The notes under the pieces are model-generated. The model saw only the letters and a program-made list of their open reading frames with translations. It had not been told where the DNA came from and made no database searches. A stretch of 64,000 nucleotides of DNA from Cryoendolithus antarcticus (Eukaryota > Ascomycota > Dothideomycetes > Cladosporiales > Cladosporiaceae). Position numbers and translations under genes: made by a program. Location: NCBI GenBank assembly GCA_002077065.1, contig NAJO01000061.1:119424-183423 (forward strand). Reading direction: 5' to 3'. Shown here piece by piece: positions 42,492-51,725 of this stretch. The number at the start of each line of letters is the position of its first letter. Positions within the stretch are counted from its first letter, which is position 1.

Positions 42492-44290
42492 ATGCACTGC
42501 TCTAGCGCCTCGACGTCGACAGACACGGAAGACCGTGTGATCGTGCGACGGCGCAAGACTGGCTGTCTTACTTGGTACGTCCCTGATACCCAATTGCGCG
42601 AGGTAGTAAGCGCTGATTTCGTCTCAGCAAGATCAGACGCGTGAAGTGTGACGAACAAAGACCTGCTTGCACTAGATGTGTCGCGACTGGACGGATATGC
42701 GAGGGCTACAGTACTCTCTCGTTCTCCCGCAGAGAGCTCCAAGCGGCCAGCAAGGCAAAATTCACCACCTCCGGGACGCACACCGGAGTGAACGACATAG
42801 CATCACTGGCGCATACGATCGTGTCGGATCCTGCGTTTGATGATGTGGTTGAGACACGATATTTCCAATTCTTCAGACTGCGGACAGTGGTCAGTACGAA
42901 TAGTCTCGTGGACGCTCGCTTCTGGTCGAAGACAGTACTACAATTCTATCACATCGAGCCCGCTGTCAGACATGCAGTCCTGGCTCTCAGCTCAACACAT
43001 CAGATCCGAGAGGCGTGCTCGGAGTCGAATACCGAGTTAGCACTTAGTCACCAGCACTACGCGGACACGCAATATCGCCGAGGACTCCGGTCTCTCCACG
43101 ATCTGATCTCTCGCTCAAGCGACAGCGATACCGAGCGGATCTTAGTCGCATGTACCTTGTTCATCTGTTTCGAGAATCTTTGGGGCAACTACGAGGCGAG
43201 CAGAGTTCATGCTGAAGCCGGACGAAGACTCCTCTCTCAGCATAGTCAGCAAGACGATCGTCGGAAGCGCCATAGCGAGATCAAGGAATTACAGCAGCTC
43301 TTCAGGAGACTCGATGTGGCGGCGGATAGTCTGTCGGACACGAATACGGCTTATCCATTGGGTGACGAAAGGGTGTTCTGCGCTTTTCCGTTATCGGCTG
43401 ATCCTTTCAACAGTCTTGATGATGCCCGATCATCGTTGGTTGATCTTATCAGAGGCTGCCAATTTATCGCTTGCGATACCGTGTTCGAAGCATCCATCGA
43501 CAAGTCGCAGCGGCGGGAACGGGCGCACCTGCTTGAGCGGCTAGCGGCATGGAGCTCGTGCTTCGAGACGACTTTGACAACGGTCTCGCGGCCCCAAACT
43601 ATCCTGGTCCTGACGCTCAGGCTATGGTACCTACTCTCTAAAGCAGTCATGGTGGTGGGCTGGAAAGGACCTGAACGAAGGTGGGACGAGGTAGTTCATC
43701 TTTTCGAAGAACTGGTCAACCATGGTGAGGACCTCTTACTTGAAATGACCAAGTCATCCTTAGCTGGGGACTTCAGCTTTGATCTCGGTTACATCGTGCC
43801 TCTATTCTTCACAGTCGAGCGCTGCAGAGATCCTACAGTCAGACGCCGAGCACTGGCAGTCCTGAAAGCGCGACCTCGCCAAGAAGGCGTTTGGGAGTCT
43901 TCCGGGGCCGCCAGGGTTGTAGAAAAGTGGATGCTGATCGAAGAGTCTGGCCTCGACGTCAAGGTGGCAGCTGACATACCCGATTGGCACAGGCTTCAGT
44001 ATGTGGATGCGGTGCTCGAAACTGATAAAGCTCGAGCACGAATCGTGTACAAGCTAGAACATCACCGTATCGCTGGCGAAGCATTGCGATCACGAAGCAT
44101 GCTAATCAATAGTGAGAACCAGCGGGAACGCGACTGTAGCGAAGCGCAATGGACCATAGTACCTGGCAAACTCAGGTTGATGTCCATGAATGGGAATCAC
44201 AAGATCGAGCATCGTGTTGCGATCGCAGAATCGAAGAGCGATGTCAATCTGGGGTCACCAGAGGCGATACATGCGCTGTTTGACGATTGA
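42492..44290 (+). CDS. Zn2Cys6 transcription factor with fungal-specific domain 2
   Basis: Exons 42492-42574 and 42628-44290 give 581 residues. The intron falls inside the zinc cluster: KTGCLTC joins KIRRVKC so that all six Cys follow CX2CX6CX6CX2CX6C. Start ATG 42492 gives MHCSSASTS and a basic VRRRK just before the cluster. The middle (about residues 70-220) has the helical Fungal_trans_2 pattern (WSKTVLQFYHIEPAVRHAVLALSSTH; ILVACTLFICFENLWGNYEAS). Such proteins are nuclear regulators, often of metabolism. The target is unknown. The neighbouring hydrolase gene is convergent, so co-regulation is possible but unsupported. Confidence 0.9.
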
Positions 44291-44685
44291 AGCTACCAGT
44301 CATATGAGTGACAGCAGAAGGGGACCACTCCAAAGGTCCACGTGATCGACACTGCTGGCATGGACTGCACCGGTATAGCAACATGCTTCAACGCTGCCTG
44401 TCAGAGAGGTTGGAGACGAGCACACTCTCACTATTAGCTCACGGACGTGTGTACAATTGCGGTGCGGCATATAGTAGCATCCTTGCACATCTTAAATTGT
44501 TGAAGGGTCCGCTTCTCTGGTCACTCGCATGTCATTGTATCTTCTGTGGATGGCACACGTGGGAATGAGGTCTATTCGGCAAATACACGGCCTAGCTCTA
44601 CGTAGCCCGAGTGTTGAGTAATCACACCCGTGAGGCTGCTGGTACAATTGGACACCATCCGTGTCGACGTATTGGCCAACGGCAC
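44291..44685. other. Short convergent intergenic region, no gene seen
   Basis: 395 bp between convergent genes, presumably both terminators. CACGTG-type strings occur near 44339 and 44551 without clear meaning. Confidence 0.4.
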
Positions 44686-45564
44686 CTAGAAGCTCACGTT
44701 ACCCAAGAACTTCAACACTGCCTCTGCAATCTCGCCACCCTTCGTCTCCAACGCGAAGTGCCCGGCATCGACAAATTGCACTTGTGCATCCTTCAAATCT
44801 GTCTTGAAGGCTTCAGCCCCTGGCGGCACGAATATTGGATCACCTTTGCCCCAGATTGCGAGGACCGGCGGTTGCTTCTCGCGGAAGTAGGCGTGTACCT
44901 TAGGGTACAGGGAGAGATTGGTACGGTAATCGTAGAACAAGTCGATCTGCCGCTCCTGATTCTCTCGGCCTGCCTGGTTCTGTGTAAAGTCCAGGTTCCA
45001 CTGGGACGGATCGACAAGCTTAAGATCCTCCTTCGGGAATCCAGCGGAGTACTGCATCTCCGTGGCAGCAAGCGTGAGGTAGTTGTCCCGCAACCAATCG
45101 CGGGCTTCCTGAGAATTGTTCGTATTCCACAGCTTCTCGATGGGATCCCAGAACGGATGCCCAAGACCTTCTTCGTACGCATTTCCGTTCTGGCTGATGA
45201 TCGCCTTGACGCTATCCGGCGACTCGAGAGCCAGACGAAGGCCAACCGGCGCGCCGTAGTCGAAGATGTAGATTGCGTACTTGGTGATCTTGAGAAGCTG
45301 AAGGAGCCCTGACATGGTCTTCGCGAGATTGTCGAAGGTGAAGATGTAATCGGAGGGTGTCTTGGTCAGTCCGAAGCCTGGCAAGTCCGGAGCGATGATG
45401 TGGTACTTGTCCGCCAGTAGAGGCGCGAAGTTCCGATATTGAGTTGACGAAGAAGGGAAGCCGTGCAGAAGTAAGACTGTAGGCAGATTCGGGTCACCGA
45501 TCTCGAAATAGTGGATGCTGGTGTCGTCAATGGTGGCGAAGTGGTGTGTCTTTGATGGTGCCAT
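44686..45564 (-). CDS. Alpha/beta-hydrolase, epoxide hydrolase / haloalkane dehalogenase type
   Basis: 292 residues from the ATG at 45564. The fold is read from HGFPSSS (oxyanion loop, 34-40), the nucleophile elbow FDYGAP with Asp102 in place of Ser, the acid Asp242 in GKGDPIF and the base His269 in DAGHF. An Asp nucleophile points to epoxide hydrolase, haloalkane or haloacetate dehalogenase activity, not an esterase. The cap domain spans about 130-225. The frame stays open 93 codons upstream to 45843, but those residues carry no domain and I take them as leader. Substrate unknown. No signal peptide in the preferred model. Confidence 0.88.
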   Translation of the reverse strand: MAPSKTHHFATIDDTSIHYFEIGDPNLPTVLLLHGFPSSSTQYRNFAPLLADKYHIIAPDLPGFGLTKTPSDYIFTFDNLAKTMSGLLQLLKITKYAIYIFDYGAPVGLRLALESPDSVKAIISQNGNAYEEGLGHPFWDPIEKLWNTNNSQEARDWLRDNYLTLAATEMQYSAGFPKEDLKLVDPSQWNLDFTQNQAGRENQERQIDLFYDYRTNLSLYPKVHAYFREKQPPVLAIWGKGDPIFVPPGAEAFKTDLKDAQVQFVDAGHFALETKGGEIAEAVLKFLGNVSF

Positions 45565-46351
45565 GACGCTCCTGCTAGTGAAGCCCAGACTGGTGGTCTT
45601 ACTGGCGTGTGGTGTGGTAGGAGGAGAGCTCTGGTCTAGTGTCTGAGAGGCAGGTATGACTTGTCGTCGAAGAGGGATCTTGATCGATCGAATAGTAAGC
45701 TTCTCGGTATTGTCGAATAGGTGGGATCTCGGAAGATGTATTGTCAAGCCTCTTTTGCACTTAAAGTACTGCTTCTCCGATATTGAAAGTGGGAAAGCTG
45801 CACTATAAATGCTCGATGGTCGCAAGAATTCCACATCGCTCAAGCGATTTTACTTCGCTACACGACGACATTGATGTGTACATAAGCAGCTCGCTGTGAT
45901 GTGTAAGCCATATGCGTTCTCGTGGCATCATTCGATACTGGGCTCTATACAGAGCTGGGTAGCGAAACTAGACCTGTCCTGTATGACATAAGCGCGCCTG
46001 TATGTCAGCTTTTGAGTCGTGATTGGAACCAGGCATTGTGATTCCACATAGCTGCTAGGTTTCTTCATGTTGCCCGGATTGGTCTGCAGGTACTCGCTAC
46101 CGTGCTGAGTCCTTATTACCAAGACAATCATGTCGATGCTAACATTGGCACCGGAGCGTTCACGACGGACTGGAGAATATAGCATAATTCAGCTACTGTT
46201 TCCCACAGAAATCAGAACCAGCGTTGAACATTGTCGATGATGAAGCTCACCCCACACTTTCGCTGTTGCGTCATGATTGGCACTTGCATGTGAGCTTCGA
46301 GCATTTGTGCGCGCAGCTCATCATCAAGTCCACACGTTCAGTATATCGTAC
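45565..46351. other. Divergent intergenic region, no gene seen
   Basis: 787 bp between divergent genes. It includes the upstream in-frame extension of the hydrolase (to 45843), which is probably non-coding. Confidence 0.4.
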
Positions 46352-46889
46352 ATGCATCTCTTTACCGCCATTGGCATACTGCTCGCTCTCATCGCCACTG
46401 TCATAGCAAGCCACAACGCCGACCAGCATCCACTGCACCATCACAACCCTGCCGCAAAGATGTCCAAATCCCTCAATGTTTTTAAGAAGCCGCTGGCTCT
46501 TCATTCCACGCAACCCATGACAGGCTTTACTCGCACAGGGTACTGTGAAGTGCCCGCTAGCGATTACGGCAATCACGCGGTTGCGGCAGAGGTGACTGAA
46601 GAGTTCCTGGACTTCACCGCAAGACAGGGCAATGATCTGAGGCCGATTCCTGGTATGAAGGCGGGTTGCAAGTGGTGTCTGTGCGCCTCGAGGTATGATG
46701 CGATCGTGAATGATAGATACTGGCAGTCCTGACTGGTGATCCAGATGGAGGGAGGCTTTCGATGCGAGGAAGAACGAGGCGGCCGGTGACAAGATCGTGC
46801 CAAAGATCTTCCTGCACGCCACGAACGAGAAGGCGTTGGGCAAGATGTCGCTGGAAGAGATGAAAATTTTCGCTGTGGATAAAGAGTAG
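46352..46889 (+). CDS. DUF2237 family protein, possible signal peptide
   Basis: Exons 46352-46692 and 46745-46889. A start at 46352 gives 161 residues beginning MHLFTAIGILLALIATVIAS, which looks like a signal peptide or membrane anchor. A start at 46460 (MSKSLNVFKKPL) gives 125 residues, the normal size of this mostly bacterial-type family. Family motifs are NVFKKPLALHSTQPMTGFTR, GNHAVAAEVTEEFLDFTARQGNDL, and GCKWCLCASR joined across the intron to WREAF, then LHATNEKAL. The Cys residues in WCLC are conserved in the family as I recall it; function is unknown. The intron is GTATGA..CTGACT..CCAG. No link to the neighbours. Confidence 0.85.
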
Positions 46890-47312
46890 AGATTTTAGAT
46901 CATACCATTGAAAGCCTTGAGACACTCCCAAGTCCTGGTGGCGCAAACAAATAAAAAATGGAGGAAGGCCTGCCTCACTGGGCCGGGTGCCCAAGTAGAC
47001 ACAGAAGGTGATCTGATGACCGCTCGCTGCTTGAACGCGCCGGGGATCCATTGCAGGTTCCGAGCGAGTGACCCGAATATGCAAGAAGAGCGCTCACGCC
47101 ATTCTGCGTGCTTTGAATGTTGTTCGACCCTTCGGCGGGTGCAAATGCTCCCTTAGAGACTTGCGTGGAGGGTCCTAACCGGCCCTCGTTCGTAAGCCAT
47201 TCAGGTTTCCGTGATCGGTCGTGCGGTCGCACATGGCGCCTGCGAGCATCTTGGACGGCTCGGGATTGACGATCGTCTCATGGCATGTCGTTATGCCCCC
47301 AGATGAACAGAA
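46890..47312. other. Convergent intergenic region, no gene seen
   Basis: 423 bp between the DUF2237 and PET117 stops. A short A-run (AAATAAAAAATGG) lies at about 46950. Nothing else seen. Confidence 0.4.
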
Positions 47313-47602
47313 TCAGGCATGCGAGGTGTCTGACACGTTCTGCACCTTACGATACTCACTCTCTAGTTCTCGTTGCATCTCGAAGTCGGCCTGTCGCTCT
47401 CGTTTAACACGTTGTTGCTCCATATCTCGAATGACGCCTTGATGCATTGCCTGAGAGAGGTGTCAGTTACAATGGCGCTTTAGATGAGTCAAGATCGATT
47501 CCGTACTGCCTTATCGAACTTCTGCTGGAAGTGCACGCCGATGATAGTACCGATCATCACAGCAAAGCTCGTGGCGAACACCGTCTTTGCCTTCGTCGAC
47601 AT
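47313..47602 (-). CDS. PET117: Cytochrome c oxidase assembly factor PET117
   Basis: Exons 47602-47507 and 47450-47313 give 77 residues. Pet117 is a small protein of the mitochondrial inner membrane/matrix that acts with Cox15 in heme A synthesis for complex IV. The N-terminal hydrophobic segment (VFATSFAVMIGTIIGVHF) is followed by a charged helix across the intron, FDKA joined to AMHQGVIRDMEQQRVKRERQ; HQGV(I/L)RD is the recognisable family motif. The frame stays open 95 codons upstream to 47887, but only the M at 47602 gives the family start. It is divergent with VMA10 over 382 bp. Confidence 0.88.
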
Positions 47603-47984
47603 GAGCCGTGTTGGCGCTGTTCGATGTTGTCCAAGTGTACTCCGTCCGATGTAATGAAACGATACCGTGGCGATCTTGCCATCAAGAAAGTGAGGGGACC
47701 CAGATGTCGAACGATGCTCGGCAAAGGTGAGGGGGCAATTTGTGCTGTTCTGTCTGTCGATTCTTGAAGCCGTCGTTATGGTGATGAGATGATATCTGGA
47801 AGGTGGTGAGAGGCAGTGCTTTCGAAGACCTGCATGAGATGCAGAGGCGAGGCGGTGCACGGACTTGATATGTAGATCGAGCTTCACCCCAAGCTGCAGG
47901 TTGCTTCTTGACTAGCTACATTGGAGACCTTGCCGTTGTATCTTTCCCTACGATCTCACTGAATTGACCTCCCGAAGCGCAGAC
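47603..47984. promoter_or_regulatory. Divergent promoter, PET117 / VMA10
   Basis: 382 bp between the two start codons. Upstream in-frame codons of PET117 overlap it, but no other gene is seen. No specific site can be claimed. Confidence 0.4.
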
Positions 47985-48884
47985 ATGGTGAGGAGAGCTC
48001 CAGCTTTTACAATGGTCGACCTCGCTGATAGTTCGACCAGGCTGCCCAGAATTCAGCCGGTATCCAGACCCTGCTCGATGTAGGTACTACTGTCCTCGAC
48101 GCTGCGAATTGTCTGTAGCGAATCAGTGTCGCCACATTAGATGGACTCACGAGAAGGCTACGAACAGCCAAGATCTCGAATGCGAAGGACATGTGTGTGG
48201 GATATGGACACCGCTAACAGCTGCTGATCAGGCGGAGCGAGAGGCACAGAAGATCGTTCAGAGAGGTACGTAAAATGGGCACTGGTCATAACGATAGCAG
48301 TACTGCTATTGAACCCTGTATGAAGCTTCCTACTCTCACTGACCATCGCCGCAGCAAGAGAGTGTACGTCATCGTCCGGCCGGAGTCGATCCAATGGCTA
48401 CCAGAGCTGCATTCGAGACAGCGAGCAAGTATCTGACACGCATCAGACCGAACGAAGAAAGTGAAGGACGCAAAGGCAGAGGCACAGAAGGAGATCGAGG
48501 AGTACAGACAGCAGAAGCAGGAGGAGTTTGAGAAGTTTGAGAAGCAGGTTAGTATCGCATAGCTCGCGCATTCGAGCTGGACACGTTGGCAGACATCTCC
48601 GCAATTGCTGAACGAGACACTGCGCTGGCACGAAATCTACTAACACAGCCGATAGCAAAACGGCGGAAACAAGAAGGCCGAGGAGGATGCAGACAAGGAG
48701 ACCGAGAAGAAGCTCGCTGAGATCAAGCAGATAGGAGAAAAGACAGGTCCGAAGGTAAGTCTGTGCCACTATCTGACAATGAAAATGAACTAAATATGAT
48801 CTGCAGGTCGTGCAAGACTTGCTGAAGGCGGTCGTCGATGTCAAGCCAGTAGCGCCCGAGCGGGTTGCGCAGCCTGTGGCTTGA
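47985..48884 (+). CDS. VMA10: V-type proton ATPase subunit G
   Basis: Seven coding exons: 47985-47987, 48041-48079, 48232-48265, 48355-48363, 48447-48547, 48656-48754, 48807-48884; 120 residues. Subunit G forms the peripheral stalk (with E) of the vacuolar proton pump. Exons rebuild the family sequence M-AAQNSAGIQTLLD, AEREAQKIVQR, ARE, YRTKKVKDAKAEAQKEIEEY, then NKKAEEDA and KVVQDLLKAVVDVKP. The start codon is an exon by itself as far as coding goes (ATG|GTGAGG), and exon 4 is 9 nt (CAAGAGAGT). More introns than coding sense would suggest is typical of this gene in fungi. All junctions are GT..AG and in phase. Confidence 0.93.
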
Positions 48885-49404
48885 ATAGAGCATCAGCTAC
48901 TGTAGATACCCTCTAGATTACCTCCGAATCCGCAGCTTGTACACAGCACAGACAGCACTCACCGTCTCAAACGTTGGCCTGGCATCGGCTGCTGCACGAT
49001 CTAGGCATGTAAAACGATCCGCTACACTAGCGTACACATTGTATAGACACAGGTGGCATATGTGGAGTGTGGCCAGTTTGCTGGACAGTGGCATCACGGA
49101 ACACAGTTCGTGTGCCAGCACATTGAAGCTCTTCTCATGGAACGTTTCAGTGAGCCTGTGAGACATCAGGCTCTGACCCGCGAGGACCACTACAACCCCC
49201 TCCGGTACGCCGCCAGCGAGGAACTTGAGGTACCCCATGTGTTGTAGTTGCCCTGACTGTGCCGGTATTGTAGCCGCGAAACGCGAGAGGTCTGTGCTCA
49301 AGTAAGTCGACGACATGTATTTGATGTTCGACATGTCCGTCGTTATACCAACTCCATAGTAATGCAATACCTCTGTCCATCATGATCTTCTCCCCGCGGC
49401 AGCG
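48885..49404. other. Intergenic stretch, no gene seen
   Basis: 520 bp between VMA10 and the lipase on the same strand. No coherent frame or RNA gene recognised. Confidence 0.4.
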
Positions 49405-50614
49405 ATGATACTGATTCACCGGACGGTGCTCTGTCGACGTGCCATACTGCCGACGTCTATACTCCGGTCTCGCGCCCAAGTGGCAAACCTGCACGCGTCC
49501 ATTACGCGCTTTGAACACCAATCTCACGATCCTCGCCTGAAAGACCTTGATCTCGTCGGCAACGCCTTTGCAACTCTCCGCGAGTCGTATGCGACGCCGA
49601 AACATCCCATCATCCTTGCCCATGGTCTTCTGGGATTCGAGGAGCTGCATCTTGTGCCGGACCCGTTGCAAGTACTGAATCTGCCCGGGCTGAAGTATTG
49701 GCGTGGCATCACGGACGCTCTTGCGGCTAAGAATGTCGAGGTCATCACTGCGAGTGTGCCGGCTAGTGGATCGATCGAGCAGAGGGCCGATGCGCTTGCT
49801 GGGAGGATCGAGGAGAAGGCGAAAGGGAAGGCAGTCAACATCATTGCGTGAGTCTGTTCGATGCAGATCCGACCAGACCAATGCTAACAATCAGCAGACA
49901 TAGCATGGTCAGTCATGATGCACGTCAAGCTACAGGACCAGCCGGCTGACATTTGGACTAGGGGTAAGCAGTACTGCTCAAGTGTCCATTGAATCCTACA
50001 CTAAACAGCAGCAGCGGCCTCGACTCCCGCTACATGATCTCCCGTCTCAAGCCCTCTGGCGTGAAGGTCCTATCCCTCACAACGATAGCCACACCTCACC
50101 GTGGCTCAGCCTTCGCGGACCACGTCTTTCGCCGGCTTAAGCCTTTCAACGTGCCGAAGCTCTACAAAGCACTTGAAGCCTTCGGATTCGAGACAGGAGC
50201 CTTCGAGCAACTGACGCAGCGGTACATGATTGACACGTTCAACCCGGCAACGCCGGATGATCCCGATGTGCGGTACTTCTCCTATGGAGCTACGCTGTCG
50301 CCTCACTTCACGTCGGTCTTCCGCAGCTCGCATCGCGTCATCGATCGAGTGGAGGGCGCGAATGATGGGCTGGTCAGTGTCGAGAGCTCGCGCTGGGGCA
50401 AGTATCAAGGCACGCTCGACGATGTCAGTCATCTTGACTTGATCAATTGGACGAATCGCTGGCGGTGGTATTTGTGGGGACTGACTGGGTACGAGAGGAA
50501 TTTCAATGCGATTGCATTCTACCTGCACATCACGGGTAAGTCTCTCGTAGTCATTGAACCAGCAGGCTTTGACTGACTGCTCGCGCAGACATGCTTGCGA
50601 AGGAAGGACTTTGA
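49405..50614 (+). CDS. Alpha/beta-hydrolase lipase, probably mitochondrial, with 2-nt exon
   Basis: Exons 49405-49847, 49898-49907, 49962-49963, 50015-50535, 50589-50614; 333 residues. It resembles fungal triacylglycerol lipases with HG oxyanion loop IILAHGLLGFEEL. The nucleophile elbow A-H-S-M-G-G (Ser150) is assembled from four exons, one being the dinucleotide GG. Asp269 (GANDGLVSVESS) and His291 (DVSHLDLINW) complete the triad. The first 35 residues are Arg-rich and acid-free (HRTVLCRRAILPTSILRSR), like a mitochondrial presequence. The total (1002 nt) is divisible by three, and each intron has a donor, a CTRAY-like branch site and an acceptor. The last intron (GTAAGT..CGCAG) leads to the short end DMLAKEGL. 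Confidence 0.87.
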
Positions 50615-50787
50615 TACTCGCAGGCCTCCGCAACGCGGCGAGAGCGTTTTCCGGCCATCAAGCTCGCTCTGCGATTCGAGAGTCAAGAAATGTACCAATA
50701 GGAGAAACGGCATTGCCACTGGACAGATACTGAGCCACGACGTATGCATAGACTGATCTTACAACACATAGACTCCCTCGCAATGAT

Positions 50788-51285
50788 CTACAACTTCGCT
50801 TTGTTCTGCGCCTTCTTCAAGATCGGGTCCAGCTTCGTCGCCTTCATCACGTTACCCTTGACCTTTAGCTTTCCGGTCATGAACAGATTCTGCGCATTCG
50901 CCTTGCCTGCGACAAGCTTGGTGAAGTCGGCATCCGATAAGACCATGGTCACTACCCAGCGTCAGTCTCTTTTTTCCCCAGACTCTTCTTCTGATCACGT
51001 CAACTCACCATCTGCCTTCTCGCCCTCCGGCGCGCTGCCCTTGCCGAGCGTTCCTGACTTCTTGAGGTCAATGTACCATTCCTTCTGCTCTCCTGCCGGA
51101 TTCTTCAGAGTGAAAGCGAAGATCGCCCCGCCCTTCTTGATCGCGTCTTTGCGGTCAGCGTCGCTTGAGATCGCGGAGGCGATGGCGTCGAAGGCTGCGG
51201 AGGAGGGGAATGATGCTACAGCCGTGTGTTAGACTCGCACAGAGAATAGCAAGGGTTGAGGACACTGACCGTCGGCGAGAGACAT
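50788..51285 (-). CDS. Peroxisomal sterol carrier protein 2 (SCP2 domain)
   Basis: Exons 51285-51270, 51215-51009 and 50951-50788 give 128 residues, the size of a stand-alone SCP2. It binds fatty acyl-CoA or sterol-like lipids in the peroxisome. Motifs include IKKGGAIFAFTLKNPAGEQKEWYIDLK, then [36 protein letters not shown]. The protein ends in AKL, a canonical-type PTS1 signal. Exon 1 is 16 nt (MSLAD plus one base). The 173-bp gap to the lipase stop suggests convergent terminators. It is a confident family assignment. Confidence 0.95.
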
Positions 51286-51725
51286 GATGTAAGGAGGGTG
51301 GAGAGGTTCGGGTGACGTTTCCGTGAGTCGAGATGGGAGTGGAGCAACGAAGGTCTGGGGAGTTAGAGACGGTGTGAAGAGGTAGCTGCTGGGCACGAGA
51401 CAGCGGAGGGAGTCGTCTTTGAGAGTACCCTACATCTCCGCACTCGACATGTGATCGAGACCGTGAATCGAGGTGAAGCACATGCTGCCACCTCGGCAAT
51501 TACTGCATTGGGATGAGTTGGTTGTCGCATTGCGTCATGCCGAGATGTTTCAAAGGTCGATGTGATTTGTGTATAGTAGTGAGGTTGAAAGGCGTGGGAG
51601 TTCATTTTACTATGATATATCATACTAAGCGTGCTTGATTGACAGATGTCCTAATCTTCTGGATCACTTCAAGCCATTTGGCCTACATTCAATCTTGTTG
51701 ACCGGCCTACAACCCCATTTGAATC
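51286..51725. other. Intergenic stretch, no gene seen
   Basis: 440 bp between the SCP2 start and the HET gene stop. No coherent frame was recognised. Confidence 0.4.
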
